From assembly GCA_963811705.1 (NCBI GenBank), contig CAWESL010000022.1, positions 1 through 64,000 of the forward strand: DNA of 64,000 nt, read 5' to 3'. The notes under the pieces were generated by a model. That model did not search any database and was not told the origin of the DNA. It saw only the letters and a program-made list of their open reading frames with translations. Shown in pieces: positions 7,834 to 14,827 of the stretch. Positions within the stretch are counted from its first letter, which is position 1; each line of letters begins with the position of its first letter. The stretch comes from DATJPR01 sp963811705. GTDB taxonomy: Bacteria; Bacteroidota; Ignavibacteria; UBA10030; UBA6906. The translations under genes and the position numbers were made by a program.

Positions 7834-9720
7834 TTACATCGCTTTAGTTGACTTTGCCGCAGCAGTTGTGTTTACCTCTGTAAACAGCTCATCAGCCGCA
7901 CGTTCGACCATCGCAAGCCCCTTGATTTCCGTTTCAAGAAGCGGCATGATCGCTACCGGCAGCTGAAATCGATCTCGGATTTCTCTCAAGTATTTTTCCT
8001 GCATCGCCTGCCGGCGAGTGAAGTACTCATTCGTGCAGTATTCGGGCAAGAGAACCTGATTCGCCACGATGAACTGCGTCGGAATTCCTGCCGCTTGCAG
8101 ATCGAGCACGGCACGATAGGCTTCCACCACCGGGGTCGATTCCGGGTAGACCACGAAGGCGAACACCGATCGATCGGGATCTTTCATCCGCGCAATGATG
8201 CGTTCGAATCGCTGCTGTGTCTCTGACTTTGCTGCGGCGCCTTTGTCGGTTGTTGTCACCATCAAGCTCACCTGATCGCTGTAGTCAAACGGAAGCTCTA
8301 ACAGTCGCAACGTGTGCCCCGTTGGAGCTGTATCGAACACGACAACGTCGAAATCATCACTTTCCACATAGTGCATGAACTTGTCGAACGCTGCCATCTC
8401 TTCGGTGCAGGGAGACTCGAGCTCCTCCCGAATCGCCAGAAGCATGTCTGCGGAATACTTGGACTGCGCTTCAGTGAGAATGCGTTGCTTGTACTCTTCC
8501 GTCGCTTTGCGCTGGTCGATGATCGTCGCAAAGAGGTTCTTGACGCTCGTGACGGGCTGGATGGTGTCTCCGACATGCTGTGAAAGCACCTCGCCAATGT
8601 GTGATGCCGGATCTGTCGTCAACAGAAGGGTTCTGTAACCCTCCGATGCAAGCTGAAACGCTGCGGCGCACGATACCGTGGTCTTGCCAACGCCACCCTT
8701 TCCTGTGAAGAAGAGCGCTTTTGTCTGCCCGTTGGGTCGCATAATCTCAAGAATGTCGTCGGCAACAGGACGTGCATGATCTCCGGGAACGATGGTTGCA
8801 GAACTCTGCAGACGATACGAAGCGGTTTCGCCGTTCGCAGGAAACAGATCGTGCGCAATGTTGCGCAGAGCAGTCAGCCCCTTGATTTCTCCGTCACGCT
8901 GCAGCATGCGGCGTTGTGGGACGGGCAAGAGTTTGGTGATTTCCGCAAGATGCTCGTGTTGCATCTCGAACCGTTTCCCGAAGAAGGGGTGCTCACAAAC
9001 CTCTTCCGGGAGGATACCGTTCACGACCAGCTCAATCTTCTTCACGCCAATGGTTGTCAATTCCTCCGACGAACGCTTCGTTTCAAACAACGATGTCGCT
9101 TCGGGCTGCAACACGAAGATGAACGTGGTACGCTCCGGATCGCCGAGAAGTCGGGTTGCTTCATCATACTTCTTCTTGTTCTCCTGAATCGACGTCACCG
9201 GACCGATGCACGTGTTGCCGCCTCCTTTTGCACTCTCTTCAATGTGCTTGCTCCAGTCAACAGGGAGCTCGAGCAAACGGATTGTGTGTCCTGTGGGAGC
9301 CGTATCGAAAATCACCACATCATACGGCTCACCTTTGCCTTCCTTTTCCGCGACCATGAAATCAACGAACCGGTCGAACGAAGCAATTTCTGTCGTGCAA
9401 GGCGAATTGAATTGTTCCTCCAGCACCTTCATTACATCAATCGGCATGACCGCACGCATAGGCGCAAGGATGTGTTCCCGGTATTCCTGCGTGGCTATGT
9501 CGGGATCGATCTCCATGCCCCATAGATTCGGAATGCCGAGCGGAGTGATCTTGTGGCCGATTTCGGTCTCAAAGACATCGGCGAGGTTGGAAGCGGGATC
9601 GGTTGTAATAATCAGTGTTTTTAGACCTTGCTCGGCATGATGGACCGCCGTTGCACATGCCATCGTGGTCTTTCCCACTCCTCCCTTGCCGGAGAAAAAG
9701 AGATATTTAGTTCGTTGCAT
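7834..9720 (-). CDS. arsA: Arsenite efflux ATPase ArsA (two-domain)
   Basis: The predicted protein has 628 residues made of two homologous halves. Walker A/P-loops GKGGVGKT are at residues 11-18 and about 340-347. The signature DTAPTGHT occurs in both halves, first at about 139-146. Cys residues in NSPCTTE (about 108), GNTCIG (about 171) and ESPCTEE in the second half fit the allosteric metalloid site of the family. It binds As(III) received from ArsD and drives ACR3 by ATP hydrolysis. It overlaps arsD by 14 bp, consistent with coupled translation of a functional ArsD-ArsA pair. Confidence 0.96.
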   Translation of the reverse strand: MQRTKYLFFSGKGGVGKTTMACATAVHHAEQGLKTLIITTDPASNLADVFETEIGHKITPLGIPNLWGMEIDPDIATQEYREHILAPMRAVMPIDVMKVLEEQFNSPCTTEIASFDRFVDFMVAEKEGKGEPYDVVIFDTAPTGHTIRLLELPVDWSKHIEESAKGGGNTCIGPVTSIQENKKKYDEATRLLGDPERTTFIFVLQPEATSLFETKRSSEELTTIGVKKIELVVNGILPEEVCEHPFFGKRFEMQHEHLAEITKLLPVPQRRMLQRDGEIKGLTALRNIAHDLFPANGETASYRLQSSATIVPGDHARPVADDILEIMRPNGQTKALFFTGKGGVGKTTVSCAAAFQLASEGYRTLLLTTDPASHIGEVLSQHVGDTIQPVTSVKNLFATIIDQRKATEEYKQRILTEAQSKYSADMLLAIREELESPCTEEMAAFDKFMHYVESDDFDVVVFDTAPTGHTLRLLELPFDYSDQVSLMVTTTDKGAAAKSETQQRFERIIARMKDPDRSVFAFVVYPESTPVVEAYRAVLDLQAAGIPTQFIVANQVLLPEYCTNEYFTRRQAMQEKYLREIRDRFQLPVAIMPLLETEIKGLAMVERAADELFTEVNTTAAAKSTKAM

Positions 9721-10057
9721 CTGTTCGTTCCCCGATCATCAATTTCAGTTCCTCATATGACGGGTACGCCTGTTGTTTGATCACCTCTCCGTTGACGGTG
9801 GTGATCGGCAAGATCGCCACACCATTACTTTTCAGCAACGCAAGAACGTTTGGCGTCTGCATGAATATCGGGCCTTGCTGACTCAGCAGGTATCGTTCGA
9901 TGGTGATCTTCCCGTCAAACTCTTTCTTAAGTTTCAAGACCGCCTCGTTGATATCCAGAAGGGCAGGGTCGATCGAAGGCCCGCACAACCCGCTGGGACA
10001 GCACATGGGTGGATCGAAAATCTCGATTTTTACTTGCGTCGACTGTTCGAACTGCAT
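9707..10057 (-). CDS. arsD: Arsenic metallochaperone ArsD
   Basis: The predicted protein has 116 residues with a thioredoxin-like fold. The As(III)-binding motif is intact: Cys19, Cys20 and Cys25 in CCPSGLCG, the same arrangement as the Cys12-Cys13-Cys18 site of characterised ArsD. It also has the conserved ALLKSNGVAILPIT segment. It hands As(III) or Sb(III) to ArsA. The vicinal CysCys pairs of the longer plasmid version are absent, as in most chromosomal ArsD. It overlaps arsA by 14 bp and lies 23 bp downstream of the frameshifted ArsR. Confidence 0.95.
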   Translation of the reverse strand: MQFEQSTQVKIEIFDPPMCCPSGLCGPSIDPALLDINEAVLKLKKEFDGKITIERYLLSQQGPIFMQTPNVLALLKSNGVAILPITTVNGEVIKQQAYPSYEELKLMIGERTDATN

Positions 10058-10080
10058 ACAGAACCCCTCCCTTTAAATGA

Positions 10081-10418
10081 TCAACAACACGTATTCGGAC
10101 CGGCCTCTCGCTCTATGTGGAGAAGGAACTTCTGAACGACTTCTGCAAAACGATGAATTGTTTTCTTGTTGACGGAATAGCACGACATGGAGCCTTGTTG
10201 CGTGCGTGTAACCAACCCCGAGTTGACCAGGACTGCCAGGTGTTGTGAGACTGTGGCCTGCGCAAGGGGAAGCTCAGCGACAAACTCAGCACAACTGCAC
10301 CCTTGACGCTGGCGAGTTTCAGCAGGATTGCCACTCGGGCGGGATGCGAGATACTCTTCGCCAGCGTCGCCATCTCTCTCGCCGGTCCGTCAAACAGTTT
10401 GTCTTTATGAAAAGACAC
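10081..10418 (-). pseudogene. ArsR family repressor, frameshifted
   Basis: The first about 40 residues (HPARVAILLKLASVKG) match the start of an ArsR winged helix. The frame then breaks near 10300 after 'gtcaaggg'. Adding one G would restore GCSCAEFVAELPLAQATVSQ, then GLVTRTQQGSMSCYSV, and finally a C-terminal tail ending NTCC before TGA at 10081. The restored protein would be about 112 residues with the CSC metal-binding pair at the usual place and an extra terminal CysCys. As it stands the recognition helix is lost. It precedes arsD by 23 bp. Loss of one G from a G run could be mutation or sequencing error. Confidence 0.75.
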
Positions 10419-10463
10419 AATGCTGCATCCTTTCGCTCGAAGTAGTGTCCCCCATGGCGCCCC

Positions 10464-10832
10464 TCAGCCGCAGCACGATCGTGGTGCCGCCGCCGCGAAA
10501 TCAAATCCCAACTCTTCGCTCAAGGCCCGGTTACATTCCTGAAGCGCAGCCACCATCTGCTGTCGTGCGACGATGTAATGAACGGTGGCCGGTTGTTTAT
10601 TCAGATTGCTCTGCAATGCCCGCAGCTCATCGATTTCATCTTGTGTCAGCGTGCCTGCCGTCTGTTTCGACTGCAATTCCGTTGACCGGTTGTTAAACTG
10701 TTTTCGAATCTCTCGGAGTTCGGGGTCGCCCTGAAACAGCTTTTGGGCTTTACGAAACCTTTCAAACTCTTCCGAGACTTGCAGAGTTCTGACAAACGTC
10801 TCGGCCGCATCCTGAAGTGTCGTGTCGAGCAT
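10464..10832 (-). CDS. YlbF/YmcA family protein with C-terminal CCG tail (A)
   Basis: The predicted protein has 122 residues and is almost all helix. The pattern is that of the YlbF/YmcA (Com_YlbF) family: a first helix with SEEFERFRKAQKLFQGDPE, a central heptad region with KQFNNRSTELQSKQ, and a final helix around ECNRALSEELGFDF. It ends in AAAPRSCCG. Family proteins in Bacillus form a complex that affects mRNA decay and carries iron-sulfur clusters; the role here is unknown. It sits in the ars operon next to a paralogue with the same tail, so a metalloid- or redox-binding function is a reasonable inference. Confidence 0.7.
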   Translation of the reverse strand: MLDTTLQDAAETFVRTLQVSEEFERFRKAQKLFQGDPELREIRKQFNNRSTELQSKQTAGTLTQDEIDELRALQSNLNKQPATVHYIVARQQMVAALQECNRALSEELGFDFAAAAPRSCCG

Positions 10833-10844
10833 AGTGCCTCCGTA

Positions 10845-11249
10845 TCATCCACAGCATCCGCTTTTCGGTTTCGTCACTCCGGCAAAATCGAGATTCAGTC
10901 GCTCGCTGATAGACTCGTTGAGTTCCCTGAGCAGAGCGATCAGCTTCTCCTGCGTGTCGAAGTACCCCATGAGAGTCTGATTCGCCTCAAGGGTCTTCTG
11001 CAAATCCTCCAGCTTGCGTGTCTCCTCAGCGCCGTCATTGCCGAGGTGCTGCATCAGTTGAACTGCGCGTTGTGCATCCTGATATTCTTGCAGCAGCTCC
11101 TGAGCCTGGGTGTCGTTCCGGTAGCGGTGCTCCGCCTGGGTGAATGCCTGGTATTCCGTCGTGGCGACGATGGTCGCGCCGAGCAGTTTCCCAATGTTGG
11201 TCGGATTGATCACCCGGCTGTCCGCCTGCCCTGGGGTCTCGTGGGTCAT
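10845..11249 (-). CDS. YlbF/YmcA family protein with C-terminal CCG tail (B)
   Basis: The predicted protein has 134 residues and is all-helical, a distant paralogue of the gene 12 bp downstream. It has TTEYQAFTQAEHRYRNDTQ, a QEYQDAQRAVQLM helix and an end LNLDFAGVTKPKSGCCG. The start at 11249 is favoured because the ATGA there overlaps the reconstructed stop of the upstream thioredoxin-like gene; a longer open frame continues upstream only because that gene is frameshifted. The two YlbF-like proteins may form a heterodimer, as YlbF and YmcA do. The function in arsenic resistance is not established. Confidence 0.7.
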   Translation of the reverse strand: MTHETPGQADSRVINPTNIGKLLGATIVATTEYQAFTQAEHRYRNDTQAQELLQEYQDAQRAVQLMQHLGNDGAEETRKLEDLQKTLEANQTLMGYFDTQEKLIALLRELNESISERLNLDFAGVTKPKSGCCG

Positions 11250-11569
11250 TGATTGATCTCTGATGGGGGTGCTGGTTCTTGCATTTGCGTTCGATGTACC
11301 TCGAGTGCATTCTCCGCTCCGAGAGCTTTCCACCCGCTTGAATAAGTCTTCCGTCCACGGGACAAAGGGGGGAGACTCTCCCTCTTGAAGCAGTTTCACA
11401 ATAGTATCGAATCCGAACGACTCGGGGGAAAGAGTTCGATGTACACAGTTTTCACATGTTCGCCAAATCTCGACTGGAGGCGCCGTCCGATCATGGTTGC
11501 TGCCGCCTTCCATGTCTTGTGTGGTTCACATGCCGCAATTGGCAAGCCAAAGATGTGAACTGTGGTCAC
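11246..11569 (-). pseudogene. Thioredoxin-fold protein, multiply frameshifted
   Basis: Three frames together spell one protein. It begins with GTG at 11569 behind a GAGGG ribosome site (MTTVHIFGLPIAACEPH), continues IYIEL-F/SPESFGFDTIVKLLQEGE, then VDGRLIQAGGKLSERR, and ends EPAPPSEINQ with TGA overlapping the next gene's ATG. About three single-base deletions are needed to explain the breaks. The restored protein of about 108 residues looks like small thioredoxin-like proteins with a single N-terminal Cys and a conserved cis-Pro-like ...PP(F)V.VDG segment. It lies between a decayed zinc-ribbon gene and a YlbF-like gene in the ars operon. Confidence 0.6.
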
Positions 11570-11577
11570 CGTGGCCC

Positions 11578-11806
11578 TCAGCAACAGTTGCCACCGCCAC
11601 AGCAACTTGAACCTTCGCCAGAGTTCCGCGCACCTGCGTGCCTGACAGGATGGAGAACCCGCCGAAGACCTGTTCGACCTGTCGCTCCCGCACTGCTCAC
11701 AGGTGATCGAATGCTCTTTCTTGTTCTTTCTGTTGACGGTGAGGAGAATTCGAAAGTGTACCCACATTCGCGGCAAAGAAATTGTATTCGGATGTGTATC
11801 TCTCTT
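11578..11806 (-). pseudogene. FmdB-type zinc-ribbon protein, multiply frameshifted
   Basis: Fragments in successive frames read FLCRECGYTFEF, then KEHSITCEQCGSDR, then VEQVFGGFSILSG, then GEGSSCCGGGNCC-stop. This is the layout of FmdB-like regulatory zinc ribbons: two CxxC knuckles followed by a glycine- and cysteine-rich tail. Three one-base deletions explain the breaks. No ATG is present at the expected start. The CC-rich C-terminus echoes the CCG tails of the two YlbF-like neighbours. Confidence 0.5.
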
Positions 11807-11819
11807 ATGAAGTTGGAGT

Positions 11820-12047
11820 TTAGTTAGCGGAGGAGCTCACCGGCAAGGCGGCATATCTATCCTTGATCGGACGTTCTTTCAGCGCTTTTGAAAGCTCGAT
11901 GGCCTCCTCGATCTCTTCAAGGGTACAGCCTGCCCTCAGAGCCTCAGCGAAATGATGCCGGAGGCACGGGAGGCAATTCCCACCGATCGAAGCTCCGATC
12001 GCAATCAATTCCCGTTGCTGCTCAGGGAGTCTGACAATTGGGGCCAT
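11820..12047 (-). CDS. Carboxymuconolactone decarboxylase/AhpD-like protein
   Basis: The predicted protein has 75 residues. The core GASIGGNCLPCLRHHFAEAL has the CxxC-x3-H redox site of the AhpD/CMD fold, followed by a helix with TLEEIEEAIELSKAL. Small CMD proteins of this size assemble as oligomers and act as thiol-disulfide or peroxidase-linked enzymes. The start at 12047 is chosen because homology begins there and it lies 2 bp after the ArsR stop; an upstream extension has no support. It is cotranscribed with the ArsR gene, as is common for CMD proteins in ars loci. Confidence 0.82.
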   Translation of the reverse strand: MAPIVRLPEQQRELIAIGASIGGNCLPCLRHHFAEALRAGCTLEEIEEAIELSKALKERPIKDRYAALPVSSSAN

Positions 12048-12049
12048 GA

Positions 12050-12442
12050 TCAATTCAACTCCAGAGCCGCAGGAATAATTCGCGGCTTGAGCACTGTGAA
12101 CGTCGTGCAGCACCCGCGCTTGATGTTCTGAGCGAGCAATTTCACATCGCGTTGCGCAACGGGATTGGCCCTGACCCCAACGGCAATGGCCTGCAACAGC
12201 TTTTTCTGGTCTTCATTTCTCGGCTCCGACAGTGAATAGAGCATCCACAATCCCTGTTTGCGGTCATTCACCAACCCGGCACGCCTCAGAAAGGCAAGAT
12301 GCCTGGACACCTTCGTCTGTGTGAACCCGAGCGTCGTTTCTATATCGCAGACGCAGAGCTCACCGGCCGAAAGCAGGATATTGTAAATTCTCAGTCGAGA
12401 TTCGTCCGAAAGCGTCTTGAATATCATTGCCAGGTTTTTCAC
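12050..12442 (-). CDS. arsR: ArsR family metalloregulator
   Basis: The predicted protein has 130 residues. It is a winged-helix repressor with the As(III) site ELCVCDI (Cys30 and Cys32) in the first DNA-binding helix, as in Escherichia coli ArsR. The recognition helix is TQTKVSRHLAFLRRAGLV and the wing DRKQGLWMLYSL. A further CysCys (GCC) lies near the C-terminus. It stands first in the ars operon that runs down to acr3, 24 bp behind a perfect 18-bp palindrome that is a good operator candidate. As(III) binding would release it and induce the operon. Confidence 0.93.
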   Translation of the reverse strand: MKNLAMIFKTLSDESRLRIYNILLSAGELCVCDIETTLGFTQTKVSRHLAFLRRAGLVNDRKQGLWMLYSLSEPRNEDQKKLLQAIAVGVRANPVAQRDVKLLAQNIKRGCCTTFTVLKPRIIPAALELN

Positions 12443-12466
12443 GAAGGGTTCCTTATATGCAGATAG

Positions 12467-12484
12467 GCGAATATATATATTCGC
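12467..12484. promoter_or_regulatory. ArsR operator palindrome
   Basis: GCGAATATATATATTCGC is a perfect 18-bp palindrome whose edge is 24 bp upstream of the arsR start. ArsR/SmtB operators are typically AT-rich 12-2-12 or shorter dyads in this position. Confidence 0.75.
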
Positions 12485-12575
12485 TTAGACAAATACAAGC
12501 GGGCGGCAACATTCTGAAACCACGGCCAAGAACATCCCTGTGGCGGAGTGAGAGAGTGTCCAATTCACCTGTCCC

Positions 12576-13024
12576 TCAGGAGGTGATTTGCCTATCGCCT
12601 GCGGCGATCTTTTCGATAGCGCGTGCGAAGACGTTTGTGAAGAGTGCGGTGGCTTGCTCCTCCTCCAACGTGTGAGTCCCGATCATCAACTTCAATTCCT
12701 CCGGCTCTCGGCGCGTCTCCTGAACAAGCCGTGCAAGACTGGAAGGATCTATGTTGCCCCAACGGCTGTGAGCGCCGTCAACGCATTCATGTCCTTCTCT
12801 TCAATCCGGATTGCGTTTCCGAAAACGCCCAGAAGGGCTGTAATGATCGCAGCCCGCTCCTCGCTCGCATGGTTTACCGAGCACATACGGGTTAGCGCCG
12901 AAGCCGACGAGTGGTAGTATTTCTCCATTCGAGAGAACCGGTCGTCGTAGCTGTCGCTGGGCTGCTCACGGTCTGACGTCCACCAGAACGAAGTCTCGGG
13001 GGCGCACGCGCTCAACTGCATCAT
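12576..13024 (-). pseudogene. ProC-like (pyrroline-5-carboxylate reductase) fragment
   Basis: The first frame contains EERAAIITALLGVFGNAI and KDMNALTALTAVGAT, which resemble the dimerisation domain of pyrroline-5-carboxylate reductase. It stops at a TAG near 12749. A second frame continues PEELKLMIGTHTLEEEQATA to FARAIEKIAAGD and TGA at 12576. The N-terminal NAD(P)-binding domain is missing. Its ATG overlaps the cytochrome stop (ATGA, 13021-13024), so it would have been translated with the cytochrome. The assignment is by eye; a different two-helix protein is possible. Confidence 0.4.
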
Positions 13025-14514
13025 TGGGGATTTTCCAATTGCCTTATCTGTTGTGCACTATAACCCAAAGCCTTGAAGTCCATTGCACCGTGATTCGAGT
13101 GGCAGGAGTTGCAGGAGAGTCCAACTTTCCCAATTCCGTGGTTCACGGAAATGTAGGAAACACCAGGTACTTGCATAGCCATCCACTCGCCGCTCCACTT
13201 GAGCCCCATCGCCTCGTACGGTTTCATACCGGCATCAAGCGCGGCTTTCACATCGCCGGTCTTGTTGTAGACTTCCCTATTCGGAGCCAGTAACAAGGGG
13301 AACTCAGCCATCTGAGGATTCTCTTTGAGAAATGCCATCCCCGGCGCTTGCCACATTTTCAGTCTCTTATCGAACAGCATGCCTTGAATGAGTCCGCGGA
13401 CAGGGAAAATTTTGGCCCCTTCTGTTTTCATGTTCGCTGTTTCGAAAGCCATCCAGCTCTGTGCGTCTTTGTTCTTGCCATCGTTTGCGACTCGCCAGAT
13501 ATATGTCGGGTAACCCTGAGAGATGGTGTCTGTGGGAACGTAGCTTCCAGGGAGAGAGGGAATTCTGTCGTACCTGGAAAGAGCGCTGTATTTTCCGTGA
13601 ATATCATCTCTCACCGGTTTGCCCCAATTGTCGTACACAATTCCACTCACCCGGGCAATGTGGCAAGTCTGACACGCAAGCTTCGCCGTATGGTCGTTCA
13701 GAACTTCAGCCTTCCTCCCCCGGTGCGGGCTATCGCCATGGCACTTCGTGCACGTCACTGCTACGTCCGGCATATCGTTGGCGACCATGTCGGATTCCTC
13801 CTGACCTTTTGCGATTTTATGATGCTCGGTCTCGTAACACGTCACGCAGCCGAGTCCGGCCCGGGCATGCACATCGTTTTCGGAAGTGTATGGTGTGCCT
13901 CGTTTGTAATCATCCGAGAAAGCATGCTCGTGGCATCTGAGACAGGACTCGTTGGTGGGGGTCTTCGTAATGCTGAGCGCCGCTTTCATGGACCAGTCCT
14001 CTCCCCAGTGTGTGCCGGTCGAATCCGTCACAAGTGTTGCTCGTTTTTTCCAATCGTAATCCTTCGCGTGGCACACAAGGCAGTCCACCGTGTTCAATTC
14101 AGCTTCAGTATAGTGCTTCCCGGGCATCGGCGGCGAGGTCAATGAGCCGATATGACACAAGCCGCAGCCCGATGCCTGCACAGTAGCTCTTCCGTTCGTG
14201 GATGCGGTCCAATTTGCAGGAATGGTCGAACCGGCCAGCGCGCACTCTCTGTTTGCCATTCCCCACCAGGTGCTATCCGGCAAGCCCTGGACATTGTTCA
14301 CCGGAGAAGCAAGATTCCAATGCACGGTATTGACGATTTCATTCAGCGCGTCTTCATGGCATTCCGTACAACTTTGTGCTCCCTGGTATCCGCTCTCTTT
14401 GATGACATCGTTGCCGGGATGCACCCACTTTTGCAGCATTCTGGAACTTTGCTGCGACTGTGCATGTCCCGCAAGACCCAGAAACAAACCGAGAATTATG
14501 ATAAACGATTTCAT
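13021..14514 (-). CDS. Octahaem cytochrome c, tetrathionate reductase (OTR) family
   Basis: The predicted protein has 497 residues with a signal peptide ending near GHAQS, so it is periplasmic. Eight haem-type CXXC motifs occur in order: CTECH, CGLCH, CLVCH, CLRCH, CVTCY, CTKCH, CQTCH and CNSCH. The size and spacing fit octahaem cytochromes of the OTR family, which reduce tetrathionate, nitrite or hydroxylamine in vitro. The fifth motif has Tyr where the haem-ligating His is expected (next residues ETEHH), so that haem may be lost or differently ligated. The start MKSFIII at 14514 is chosen for the signal peptide. The physiological substrate is unknown. Confidence 0.8.
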   Translation of the reverse strand: MKSFIIILGLFLGLAGHAQSQQSSRMLQKWVHPGNDVIKESGYQGAQSCTECHEDALNEIVNTVHWNLASPVNNVQGLPDSTWWGMANRECALAGSTIPANWTASTNGRATVQASGCGLCHIGSLTSPPMPGKHYTEAELNTVDCLVCHAKDYDWKKRATLVTDSTGTHWGEDWSMKAALSITKTPTNESCLRCHEHAFSDDYKRGTPYTSENDVHARAGLGCVTCYETEHHKIAKGQEESDMVANDMPDVAVTCTKCHGDSPHRGRKAEVLNDHTAKLACQTCHIARVSGIVYDNWGKPVRDDIHGKYSALSRYDRIPSLPGSYVPTDTISQGYPTYIWRVANDGKNKDAQSWMAFETANMKTEGAKIFPVRGLIQGMLFDKRLKMWQAPGMAFLKENPQMAEFPLLLAPNREVYNKTGDVKAALDAGMKPYEAMGLKWSGEWMAMQVPGVSYISVNHGIGKVGLSCNSCHSNHGAMDFKALGYSAQQIRQLENPQ

Positions 14515-14827
14515 TGGGAGATAGTCCTTTCTATTCCGAGTGAAGCCTGGTTGATGACAGACCATCTGTTCTTGTAGACGCGAAACACTCTGCTCAAACA
14601 TCCCTTGACTTCTGCACGTCCATCCCATCCGCCTGATTGAGCCAACCCCATGGCTGCCGCCTTCGTCCGTTGCATGCGCTCTAACAATCTCCTCTAGGCG
14701 CGGGAAAGCAATCATAAGTTATGCAAAGGTTCAGAAAGCCGGTCCCGCTGACAACTTTCAATGAGTGACAATGTGATCGGAACAGACCACTTTGAAGACT
14801 ACCGAGGATTCCGAGGATGCTCGTCTC
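14515..14827. other. Non-coding gap of about 310 bp
   Basis: This stretch lies upstream of the octahaem cytochrome and beyond the end of the phosphorylase. It holds the cytochrome's ribosome site region. I see no convincing gene, palindrome or terminator in it; an open frame extending the cytochrome upstream appears to be chance. Confidence 0.5.

Noticed and set aside
12545..12580. Terminator hairpin at the end of the ProC-like fragment
   Set aside because: The stem (CACCT/AGGTG) is short, includes the stop codon and has no T tract.
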